A stretch of 9,290 bases of DNA from Nitrososphaerales archaeon. GTDB lineage: Archaea; Thermoproteota; Nitrososphaeria; Nitrososphaerales; Nitrososphaeraceae. Made by a program: the position numbers and the translations under genes. Position 1 is the stretch's first letter. Each line of letters starts with the position of its first letter. This document shows, in pieces, positions 1 to 5,103 of the stretch. The notes below the pieces were generated by a model. It worked only from the letters and a program-made list of their open reading frames with translations. It was not told where the DNA came from and did no database searches. Location of the stretch: NCBI GenBank assembly GCA_029237515.1, contig JARBAV010000397.1, positions 1-9,290 on the forward strand. The letters are read 5' to 3'.

Positions 1-85
1 ACAGTCAGCTTCGACAGAGAATAACGGAGGAGACGGAAATGAAGACTCTACCGATGACGATTCTGATTCAGATGAAGGGGAATAG
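1..85 (+). CDS. 3' end of an upstream gene, acidic C-terminal tail (partial)
   Basis: Reading from base 2, the frame is open from the window edge to a TAG at 83-85. The 27 visible residues are almost only Gly, Asn, Ser, Thr, Asp and Glu and end in DSTDDDSDSDEGE. Such low-complexity acidic tails occur at the ends of many archaeal proteins, so the function cannot be told from this piece. The other two forward frames are closed or uninformative. The start and the body of the gene lie left of the window. Confidence 0.55.
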   Translation, partial: QSASTENNGGDGNEDSTDDDSDSDEGE

Positions 86-335
86 AAAAACTAAAACTTC
101 ACTACTGTAAGATTTTGATACCCTGTCTATTGCCAGCAGAGGACTAATGCACCAAGTCTTTAACAGAGACGTTCGCAAACATTAAAACTAATTCGCGTCT
201 GATCTACCATGCGACCCAGTATTAAACATCTTTTATGAGGATCCTACTCTTTTGGTATTGTGGTCTGACTATAACGATATAATCTGGAAGGAAGTGGCAG
301 TAGACAGAGAGAGGGTCATAATCAACTACAAAAGC

Positions 336-344
336 CTAAATATT
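336..344 (+). promoter_or_regulatory. possible TATA element for the 357/369 gene
   Basis: CTAAATATT is centred about 28 bp before the ATG at 369, the usual archaeal distance from TATA box to transcription start. If it is used, the transcript would begin near 369 and the first 4 residues from 357 would not be made. It lies inside the longer frame that starts at 252, which argues against the long version. Confidence 0.3.
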
Positions 345-356
345 CTGGGCGGTGAT

Positions 357-656
357 ATGAGTTTAGGAATGTCAGCCCCAGGTAGTTATGTAGCCCCCGA
401 AGAGAGGGAAAGAAGACTACGCGAACTTGTTAATAGGCTTGTTGAAGAAGAGCGGAATCAACCCGATACAGTGAGTCAAACAAAGCGTGAGAATGCAAAT
501 ATCAAGCAGGATTTGACTCAGGAGTTTTTGAAATTCATAAAGATTAGTGAAGAATGTGAGACGGATCATGCCATATTAGAGGCGGTTGTATACAAGGACA
601 TTGCTGAAGAAATACATACGGCTTTGAAAAAGTTTGATAATGTGGCAACTTGGTAA
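357..656 (+). CDS. hypothetical small helical protein
   Basis: I do not recognise this protein. From the ATG at 357 it has 99 residues, no cysteine and no membrane segment. Residues about 10-30 are very rich in Glu and Arg (EERERRLRELVNRLVEEER), suggesting an amphipathic or coiled-coil helix, and the second half (LTQEFLKFIKISEE, then a stretch ending near KDIAEEIHTALKKF) also looks helical. The start is uncertain. The frame is open back to a TTG at 252. The ATG at 357 directly follows GGTGAT, which resembles the core of a Shine-Dalgarno site but has no spacing. The ATG at 369 lies about 28 bp after an AT-rich TATA-like stretch at 336-344 and would suit a leaderless transcript. The gene stands alone and is followed by a T7 tract at 731-737. 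Confidence 0.6.
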   Translation: MSLGMSAPGSYVAPEERERRLRELVNRLVEEERNQPDTVSQTKRENANIKQDLTQEFLKFIKISEECETDHAILEAVVYKDIAEEIHTALKKFDNVATW

Positions 657-730
657 TGGGTTACAGGAAGTTTTAGAAAAAGGTAAGAAAATGAAATGCA
701 GTGGTTGATGTTATGACATTGACTATATTA

Positions 731-737
731 TTTTTTT
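731..737 (+). terminator. T-tract terminator after the 357-656 gene
   Basis: A run of seven T follows TATATTA about 75 bp downstream of the TAA at 654-656. Archaeal RNA polymerase stops at T-runs without needing a hairpin. The tract sits 5 bp from the stop codon of the convergent gene at 742, so the two genes meet tail to tail here. On the opposite strand, a weaker T5 (bases 681-677) could end that transcript. Confidence 0.45.
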
Positions 738-741
738 AGGA

Positions 742-1173
742 CTACTTCTGCTGAAGGAACTGAAGGTAAGGTCGTGGATCGAAGATCACCTTAATCGAAC
801 TTATTTTCCCATCATCATCGACATGATACCATACACACACAAGTTGAGAATTCCACTCGTGGAGAATGCAGACATCGTTGCTATCTGCGAACTCCTTGAC
901 GTCGAATTTGGCTAATTGCCCAGTCTGGTACAGGTGTAAATTATATTTCAGGTATGGTTCAGCCCTATTAAACGAATTAAGAGGCGACACGTACGATACG
1001 TTTTCCTTCAAATAGCCTCTGGCCGTTTGAAAGTCTTGGTGCTCCGTAGCCTGCACAAACTCCATCACGATTTCCTTTGCACTTTTCGCAGAAGATTCAA
1101 TCCTTTGCATGGAATTACTTAGGTAGGCGCTGAATTTAGCCTTAGGGGAAGTTGTACTTCCAGAATCGGACAT
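742..1173 (-). CDS. SnoaL-like / NTF2-fold protein
   Basis: The protein of 143 residues has the layout of the SnoaL-like branch of the NTF2 fold. A helical opening (SAKEIVMEFVQATEHQDF, residues about 30-47) is followed by a small segment ending in ARGYLKENVSYVSP, a helix, and then strands that end with the very typical DGKISSIKVIFDPRPY near the C-terminus. Proteins of this type are cone-shaped alpha+beta barrels used as small-molecule isomerases, cyclases or non-enzymatic binders. The substrate cannot be read from the sequence, and I see no clear catalytic dyad. The first 25-30 residues are Ser/Lys-rich and precede the domain, so a later start at the Met of MQRIESS (residue 22) is possible. 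The gene stands alone, convergent with the gene to its left. An AT-rich TAAATTTT-like stretch around 1208-1216 could be its promoter. Confidence 0.8.
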   Translation of the reverse strand: MSDSGSTTSPKAKFSAYLSNSMQRIESSAKSAKEIVMEFVQATEHQDFQTARGYLKENVSYVSPLNSFNRAEPYLKYNLHLYQTGQLAKFDVKEFADSNDVCILHEWNSQLVCVWYHVDDDGKISSIKVIFDPRPYLQFLQQK

Positions 1174-1179
1174 CTTTAT

Positions 1180-1347
1180 ATGTATGGCAGCGATTACCGT
1201 AGCAAGCCTAAATTTTGCAGCGATTGTGGATTTGCGCTTAATCTATCTAGAGCACCACTTACCAAGTTCAAGGTCCTGGACAAAGATGCAACGAGTCATG
1301 ATGATTTATTTGATGCATTCAGATTTTCGTTGATGTTCTGGTATTGA
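1180..1347 (+). pseudogene. relic with CxxCG knuckle and HDD-D-FR C-terminal motif
   Basis: A frame of 55 codons from ATG 1180 to TGA 1345 has two recognisable parts. One is a single zinc-knuckle half (KPKFCSDCGFAL), of the kind found near the end of archaeal tyrosine recombinases and other zinc-ribbon proteins. The other is a C-terminal stretch, ATSHDDLFDAFRFSLMF. The second part matches the end of the opposite-strand gene at 5104-5346, which reads ETRHDDVYD, a stop codon, then FRMSLLF. Here the stretch ends naturally at FWY and TGA. The upstream helical half seen in the other copy (HRKELMEYQNRYMSIHSRF) is absent, so this is probably the 3' piece of a larger gene joined to unrelated sequence. 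It begins 7 bp from the divergent gene at 1173 and has no TATA element at the right distance. It could instead be a real short protein. Confidence 0.45.
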
Positions 1348-1351
1348 CTAC

Positions 1352-1486
1352 TTAACACAGTTGCAAAAGCATTTCCGCCTTTGCTTCAGTTTCCTCTTCG
1401 TTAGACGTCAGATGGCGCCAAGCGTGATATTCTGCATCTTTGTTATCGCTATCTTTAATGAAACCTGTAAAGTTGCTCTGGTTCAT
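1352..1486 (-). CDS. possible 44-residue hydrophilic protein
   Basis: On the minus strand an ATG at 1486 opens a frame of 44 codons ending in TAA at 1352-1354. The product is charged and protein-like. It starts MNQSNFTGFIKDSD, has an AEYHAWRHL segment in the middle, then a Glu/Ala/Lys-rich helix (EEETEAKAEMLLQL) and ends in Cys. A frame of this composition is unlikely to be the shadow of the forward frame, which gives a Phe/Cys-rich sequence. The minus-strand stretch TTTATTTG at about 1507-1514 is roughly 25 bp upstream and could be a TATA element. I do not recognise a family. It may be a small regulatory protein or a remnant. Confidence 0.4.
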   Translation of the reverse strand: MNQSNFTGFIKDSDNKDAEYHAWRHLTSNEEETEAKAEMLLQLC

Positions 1487-1824
1487 AATCCTGTGACAAT
1501 AAATGCAAATAAACTTCATAGGATAAATAAGTACTATGCATACTTAGCATATACGAGATCTATCGATAGTTCTGAAACAGTGTGTTACTTACCTCGCAGT
1601 TTTGGCACTAGACTGTGATCTTTAGACTTTCTGTACCCTGAACAAGAACAACGCGTAACCTCTTTTTTCCTTTTGAAATATATTAACGACCTATTCAACT
1701 TCAGTTGTTAGGTCTTAAATGACTGAATATCGCAAGCGATACCACGAGGAGAGTTTGATATTCCCTGATTAGTAACGCCTAAAGACTTAACAAGAGCGCT
1801 GAATAAACCTACCAAGCCCGACAG
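1487..1824. other. intergenic stretch without an intact gene
   Basis: No frame with a good start and recognisable product was seen here. A T-rich tract lies at 1662-1674 on the plus strand. On the minus strand a frame at 1708-1848 is open for 46 codons between stops and reads like protein (for example KSLGVTNQGISNSPRG) but has no ATG and matches nothing I know. On the plus strand, ATG 1720 opens a 17-codon frame over the same bases. The neighbouring decayed membrane gene suggests this is old coding DNA. Confidence 0.4.
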
Positions 1825-2123
1825 TTGGTAACCATTGAACCTGCTACGCTACTTCAAGTGGACGCTTCTATTATCGTGGGCATATTTATTTTCCTAACCA
1901 TACTAGAATATACAGGCCGTAAACCCGATAACACCCTAGAAACTAAGCAGAAAAAAGAAAAATTTCGGTTCCCTCAATCGCAATAATCATCTTTGCTGCT
2001 TCAGCATGTGCAGTATTAATAGGCTTCCTTCCCCTATCCTTTATCCTTACCTTTGCAGGGTTTGCACATATTATCGGAACTTTTTCATACTGGCTTATCA
2101 AGCCACACAAAAACCCATATTGA
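1825..2123 (+). pseudogene. small membrane protein broken by a frameshift
   Basis: Two adjacent frames join into one sensible small membrane protein. The first runs from TTG 1825 and contains VTIEPATLLQVDASIIVGIF, which begins a hydrophobic segment, followed by a polar loop rich in Lys and Glu (KPDNTLETKQKKEKF); it then stops at TAA 1984. The second frame, from about 1962, reads VPSIAIIIFAASACAVLIG and goes on through a further hydrophobic stretch to an ending of IKPHKNPY and TGA 2121. The shift between the frames corresponds to one lost base, or two gained, and lies at or near the A-rich tract 1951-1962. LLQVDAxII before the first membrane helix recalls small membrane proteins of Nitrososphaeria. 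Together the parts give about 100 residues with two or three membrane helices. A sequencing slip in the A-tract is the main alternative to true decay. The reverse-strand frame over the same bases is a shadow. Confidence 0.55.
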
Positions 2124-2187
2124 ATCGTTATTGCCAAAACAAGGACAACCCTCCTTCCTTCTCCTCTTGGCGAATTATGTCCCACAT

Positions 2188-2197
2188 AGATATATAC
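2188..2197 (+). promoter_or_regulatory. TATA box for the zinc-finger gene
   Basis: AGATATATAC is centred about 27-28 bp before 2221, so transcription should start near 2221. That base is the A of an ATG whose frame stops after six codons at TGA 2239. The usable start of the zinc-finger gene, TTG 2245, is in the same frame. The leader would then be about 24 nt and contains GGAG at 2229-2232. Confidence 0.55.
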
Positions 2198-2244
2198 TAC
2201 AACAGTCAGTTTGAGTACAAATGAGACAGGAGAGACCGTGAAGT

Positions 2245-2589
2245 TTGAGAGAGGGTATCAATCCAAAAGCAAAACCGACCGGTACAGGTTGTGTTGACTG
2301 CTTGGCAACGGGCGGCTGGTGGCTACACCTCCGCAGATGCGCCGAATGTGGGCGAATTGGCTGCTGCGATAACTCTCCAAGCCAACATGCCTCAAAACAC
2401 AACGCGAGCACTGGCCATCCCATTATCACGAGCTTCGAGCACGGGGAGAATTGGTTCTATGATTACCGCACAAGAGATTTCTTTACCGGGCCCAAGTTAC
2501 CAGGCCCCCACGCCCATCCCTTGGACCAACCCGTGCCTGGACCAGCTGGACGGGTGCCTGCAGAATGGCAATCGCTCCTTAACGAATAG
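2245..2589 (+). CDS. UBP-type zinc-finger protein
   Basis: The 114-residue protein is a stand-alone ZnF-UBP domain, the fold that in eukaryotic deubiquitinases binds the free C-terminus of ubiquitin. Visible zinc ligand candidates are Cys16, Cys19, Cys32, Cys35, Cys40/Cys41 and His48, His52 and His58, in GCVDCLATGG, HLRRCAECGRIGCC and HASKHNASTGHP. The C-terminal part (FYDYRTRDFF, then DQPVPGPAGRVPAEWQSLL) matches my memory of a bacterial, largely actinobacterial, group of short UBP zinc-finger proteins of nearly this length. The bacterial role is unknown to me; a link to ubiquitin-like tags or C-terminal peptides is only inference. The gene is clearly richer in G+C than its surroundings, which suggests transfer from bacteria. 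The start is TTG 2245, the first possible start after an in-frame TGA at 2239, with GGAG 12 bp upstream. Confidence 0.85.
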   Translation: MREGINPKAKPTGTGCVDCLATGGWWLHLRRCAECGRIGCCDNSPSQHASKHNASTGHPIITSFEHGENWFYDYRTRDFFTGPKLPGPHAHPLDQPVPGPAGRVPAEWQSLLNE

Positions 2590-2611
2590 AGTGTGAGTTA
2601 ATATATTATAA

Positions 2612-2794
2612 GAAAAGAACGGCCCACCTTACCTTTTACTTGCGCAATTAGGACTTGCTTCTAAATGCAAAAAATGTGGAGACAGTAAAATAATCGGCCG
2701 AGTTACTGTTTTGAGTAAATTGTGCGAAACAAATCTACGTGACGACGATGAACAGGAATCTAGGTCGTTCCTTATGAAGGATATACTCTACTGA
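2612..2794 (+). pseudogene. possible zinc-knuckle fragment without a start
   Basis: Between TAA 2609 and TGA 2792 a frame is open for 60 codons and includes SKCKKCGDSKIIGRVTVL and a later LCETNLRDDDEQE. It has one CxxC pair and a further Cys but no ATG or other convincing start before the knuckle. It could be a fragment of a zinc-ribbon protein or plain chance in AT-rich DNA. It fills the gap between the zinc-finger and VOC genes. Confidence 0.2.
2781..2787 (+). promoter_or_regulatory. possible TATA element for the VOC gene
   Basis: ATATACT at 2781-2787 would place the transcription start near 2810. That is downstream of the ATG at 2797 and about 50 nt before the ATG at 2860, which has a strong purine-rich Shine-Dalgarno stretch. 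This agrees with translation starting at 2860 rather than 2797. Confidence 0.3.
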
Positions 2795-2840
2795 GTATGC
2801 ATTATATGGAACCAAATCCTAATAATGGTTTAGAAAGTAT

Positions 2841-2852
2841 GGAGGAGGGGGG
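2841..2852 (+). promoter_or_regulatory. ribosome binding site deciding the VOC start
   Basis: GGAGGAGGGGGG lies 7-14 bases before ATG 2860 and is the strongest Shine-Dalgarno-like stretch in the window. Most other genes here look leaderless, so a leadered, SD-driven gene stands out and may reflect a bacterial origin of the VOC gene. Confidence 0.5.
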
Positions 2853-2859
2853 ATTATCT

Positions 2860-3246
2860 ATGGAAATGAAACTTGAATTGGTGGCAATTCCAGTAACTAA
2901 TGTGGATCGTGCACGTGATTTTTATAAAGATAAGTTAGGTTTTAACTTAGACCATGACCATACCGTGAATGAGAAGCTACGTTTTGTTCAAATGACACCT
3001 CTAGGATCTGCCTGTTCAATTTGTTTCGGGATTGGTATTGCAGACAATATGAAACCTGGTTCTATTAAAGGTCTACAAATGGTAGTTAAAGATGCTCAGG
3101 CCGCTCATGATGAGCTTAAAAAGCGTGGAGTTGACATTAGTGACATCGACACACAAGCTTGGGGTAAGTTCGTTCATTTTAATGATCCGGATGGTAACAC
3201 TTGGACCCTTCAGGAATTACCTCCGCGCAGCCAATCTAAAGTCTAG
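2860..3246 (+). CDS. VOC (glyoxalase/bleomycin-resistance fold) family protein
   Basis: From ATG 2860 the protein has 128 residues, the length of a single VOC unit with two beta-alpha-beta-beta-beta modules. The first module opens with LELVAIPVTNVDRARDFYKD and KLGF; the second opens with KGLQMVVKDAQAAHDEL and closes with the hallmark FNDPDGNTWTLQEL. VOC proteins include glyoxalases, ring-cleaving dioxygenases and drug-binding proteins. In many of them a His stands where this one has Leu at the start of the first strand, and the usual Glu of the last strand is also not evident, so a classical metal-dependent enzyme is unlikely. A binding role or metal-free chemistry is inference. The start was chosen because GGAGG and a G-run (2841-2852) lie just upstream of 2860. 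An ATG at 2797 in the same frame would add 21 residues that do not look like part of the domain. Confidence 0.85.
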   Translation: MEMKLELVAIPVTNVDRARDFYKDKLGFNLDHDHTVNEKLRFVQMTPLGSACSICFGIGIADNMKPGSIKGLQMVVKDAQAAHDELKKRGVDISDIDTQAWGKFVHFNDPDGNTWTLQELPPRSQSKV

Positions 3247-3352
3247 AAGTAAGTATGTGCTATCATTAAAGCTACTCATGCTTTCATCTGTCATTCATCT
3301 TTAGTGATCCAAAGCAGTAACCGGACTATCATAATGCGTCTTCAATATCTTC

Positions 3353-3374
3353 AATTTCCAAGTAATTTCCAAGT
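3353..3374 (+). repeat. tandem duplication of 11 bp
   Basis: AATTTCCAAGT occurs twice head to tail in the gap between the VOC and PII genes. Just before it, TCTTCAAT also occurs twice, one base apart. These look like small slippage events in non-coding DNA. I see no regulatory meaning, and the gap 3247-3531 holds no other recognisable element apart from AT-rich promoter sequence near 3491-3500. Confidence 0.6.
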
Positions 3375-3531
3375 AAAAGCAAGAAGCAATGAATAAACAT
3401 CGCTCATTTACCACGCAGCAGCTCAAAGTATAAAGATATATGAATTAGAATTAACCTTATCGTTTAAACTTTATTCATTAGATTTTTAAGCCCTATATGA
3501 ATAAGAATGATTCTGAGGTAGATTAATTAAA

Positions 3532-3870
3532 TTGAAAAAGATGGAGATAATAATTCCACACAGAAAGTTAAATGATGTTAGTGAAGTACTGAAAAACACG
3601 AATTCTGGTGGTATGACTCACTATAGAGTTCAGGAAAGAGGGATGATAAAACCAGAAGAAATTGCTATTGGAAGAGGTACAGGTAGATATACTCCCGAAT
3701 TTATTCCAAGAACCAAGGTCGAAGTAATACTAATGGACGATCAAGTTGAAGTCCTGATAAATAGGTTGGTCGATAAATTAGGCGACGCTTTAGGCGGCAA
3801 AATAATCATTTCGGATGTACCCACTATAATAGACCTATCCACAAAGAGGCGTGGAGAGGATGCAATGTAG
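3532..3870 (+). CDS. PII nitrogen regulatory protein (GlnB/GlnK family)
   Basis: The 112-residue protein has the normal length and order of PII, a trimeric sensor of ATP/ADP and 2-oxoglutarate that controls ammonium transporters, glutamine synthetase and other targets by contact through its T-loop. It opens MKKMEIIIPHRKLNDVSEVL, followed by NSGGMTHYRVQERG (residues 24-37), the T-loop IAIGRGTGRYTPEFIPRTKV (about 44-63), DDQVEVLINRLVDKL, the B-loop region GDALGGKIIISDVP (84-97) and a C-loop DLSTKRRGEDA. The T-loop is short and lacks the Tyr that bacterial GlnB carries for uridylylation; the B-loop is LGDALGGK instead of TGxxGDGK. Both agree with what I remember of Nitrososphaeria PII proteins. 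TTG 3532 was chosen as the start because MKK before the first strand is usual in the family; ATG 3541 is the alternative. GAGGT at 3515 is a weak SD site. No amt gene is adjacent. Confidence 0.88.
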   Translation: MKKMEIIIPHRKLNDVSEVLKNTNSGGMTHYRVQERGMIKPEEIAIGRGTGRYTPEFIPRTKVEVILMDDQVEVLINRLVDKLGDALGGKIIISDVPTIIDLSTKRRGEDAM

Positions 3871-3992
3871 TTAAATGCCGTCTTAAAATACTTACATTCC
3901 TCCCCGATCTTTATCAAATTATTATTTATTCATGCCGGCTGTTTGGTATGGGTGGTAGATGACTAACTAGGCACGATTAACAAATATATATT

Positions 3993-4106
3993 ATGCAAAA
4001 TAGTACCATAATGCTATAAACTAAAGCTATAATAGCTATAGTAGCGATTATAATAGTAACAATACTAGTGCCGCTACCTGCCTCAGGAAATTTCCTTTGC
4101 TACTAA
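3993..4106 (+). pseudogene. possible signal-peptide or membrane-segment relic
   Basis: One frame reads ATG 3993, a second ATG at 4011, a TAA at 4017, then TKAIIAIVAIIIVTILVPLP and a short polar end before TAA 4104. The hydrophobic run with Lys before it and Pro/Ala-Ser-Gly after it looks like the N-terminus of an exported protein. ATATATAT at 3984-3991, about 23 bp before ATG 4011, would be a TATA element, slightly closer than usual. If real, the gene has lost its reading frame by a nonsense codon and its mature part is missing. AT-rich DNA rich in ATA and ATT codons can give such runs by chance. Confidence 0.25.
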
Positions 4107-4146
4107 GCTTGAAAGTGTTCTCAGTTTACATTTCTATAAATTGAAT

Positions 4147-4165
4147 TCTTGTAAGATGTACAAGA
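4147..4165. repeat. inverted repeat, 7-bp arms
   Basis: TCTTGTA and TACAAGA flank a 5-bp spacer (AGATG). It could be a binding site or a small hairpin. No gene start lies directly beside it, so its role is open. Confidence 0.35.
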
Positions 4166-4491
4166 TTTCTTATTTTGCAGCAGTCAATTCTACATTATGC
4201 TTAATTAATTATATGGACGGGTTTTTTATGGACCACTCAAATCAAATGGAATATGTTTAGATATTCAACATAGTCGTGGAAGTCCTAAGCATAACCTCAT
4301 TCAAATGCAAGATAATGGCATTAAGAAAGGAGAGAATACGAACACGATCCAAAAACTGGTTTGTGACGGATATGATGATTATATATTGAACTGTAGCGAT
4401 GCGTCCTCTTACAAAGACTTGTAGTTGATGAATAAAATGTACTAATTGCTAGAAGATTCTAACTCTAGTAATCCTTGATTTCTCCGAATAA

Positions 4492-4504
4492 TATACTAAG
4501 TATA
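4492..4504. promoter_or_regulatory. palindrome next to the HxlR gene TATA box, candidate operator
   Basis: TATACT and AGTATA form a perfect inverted repeat around one base and end one base before the TATA box of the HxlR-family gene. A dimeric regulator bound here would overlap the site where TFB and TBP assemble. HxlR/DUF24 regulators such as YodB bind sites built on TACT and AGTA half-sites and often control themselves, so self-regulation is a fair inference. The one-base spacing is shorter than I would expect for that family. Confidence 0.4.
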
Positions 4505-4505
4505 G

Positions 4506-4513
4506 TTTATAAA
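4506..4513 (+). promoter_or_regulatory. TATA box of the HxlR-family gene
   Basis: TTTATAAA is a strong archaeal TATA box centred 27-28 bp before TTG 4537. Transcription would therefore start at or within a base or two of the start codon, giving a leaderless message that begins with TTG. Confidence 0.65.
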
Positions 4514-4536
4514 GACGAAACGGATCTTAAGGGTTA

Positions 4537-5004
4537 TTGTCGCACCGCAGCGAGGATCAACAATCAGAATTGGCCCACAATGACTATGATAGTGCTATTT
4601 GGCCTCAAGTCAAATTTATCCAATGCCCAATTAAGACCAGTCTGGGCGTACTTGGAAAGAAATGGACCTTGCTAATACTTAGAGATATAGGTTTTCTCAA
4701 GATTGTACGTTTCAATAGAATCTTAGAATCTATCCCAGGTCTTACTCCGAGAGTTCTATCAATGCGTTTAAGAGAGCTAGAGGAAGAAGGGTTTATTGAA
4801 CGGGTTGAAGGCAAAAGAGATCCAATAATGGTAGTATGGAGCCTTACAGAAAAAGGACGAGATACAAGGCCGATACTGATTCAGCTTACAGCCTTTGGTT
4901 CCAAATGGCATGCGGATATAGTCTTCGAGGACAAAAGACCCAGGTCATTATACGAGATTTTTCCCCAGCCAGAGGCAAGTAAAATAATGAGGGGTATCAG
5001 ATGA
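4537..5004 (+). CDS. HxlR-family winged-helix transcriptional regulator
   Basis: The protein has 155 residues, somewhat longer than the 110-130 typical of HxlR (DUF24) regulators. The domain starts at residue 30 with CPIKTSLGVLGKKWTLLILR, the usual opening with Cys, Pro and GxKWTLLIL. It continues with RFNRILESIPGLTPRVLSMR, the helix-turn-helix, then LRELEEEGFIERVEG and the wing VVWSLTEKGRD. Cys30 matches the conserved Cys that senses electrophiles or oxidants in YodB-type members. About 30 polar residues precede the domain and 35 follow it. These proteins act as dimers on palindromes; targets are often adjacent oxidoreductases, but none lies next door here. Start: no ATG precedes the domain, and the TATA box at 4506-4513 fits TTG 4537 as a leaderless start. 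Confidence 0.9.
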   Translation: MSHRSEDQQSELAHNDYDSAIWPQVKFIQCPIKTSLGVLGKKWTLLILRDIGFLKIVRFNRILESIPGLTPRVLSMRLRELEEEGFIERVEGKRDPIMVVWSLTEKGRDTRPILIQLTAFGSKWHADIVFEDKRPRSLYEIFPQPEASKIMRGIR

Positions 5005-5103
5005 AGTTGTCTTTGATAGTTTGAGCTGGCTTGAGTCGACTAATCCAGAATAGTTATTATGAAAGTACGCAGTGTTAGTGACAAATAGCAGCGACATCCG
5101 AAA

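Larger units (their letters stand above)
3871..4491. other. long gap without an intact gene
   Basis: About 620 bp separate the PII and HxlR genes. Apart from the possible membrane-segment relic at 3993-4106 and an inverted repeat at 4147-4165, I see no recognisable element. A plus-strand frame at about 4210-4425 is open for some 70 codons, but its only ATG is late and the sequence resembles nothing known. Confidence 0.5.

Noticed and set aside
1361..1618. Plus-strand 85-codon frame starting at TTG.
   Set aside because: It has a Phe/Cys/Arg-rich composition, no known motif and overlaps a better minus-strand small frame.
1943..2185. Minus-strand 80-codon frame.
   Set aside because: The plus strand here has the membrane-protein relic with clear helices; the minus frame matches nothing and looks like its complement.
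2291..2596. Second plus-strand frame over the zinc-finger gene.
   Set aside because: It is a shadow made possible by the high GC of the true gene; it has no zinc ligands or family resemblance.
3353..3374. Tandem 11-bp repeat considered as the start of a CRISPR or iteron array.
   Set aside because: There are only two adjacent copies without spacers; simple slippage explains it.
4475..4675. Plus-strand 66-codon frame over the HxlR start.
   Set aside because: It overlaps the palindrome, TATA box and the beginning of a convincing HxlR gene and has no recognisable features.
4605..4814. Minus-strand frame within the HxlR gene.
   Set aside because: It is Ser-rich and lies fully inside the winged-helix coding region on the other strand.
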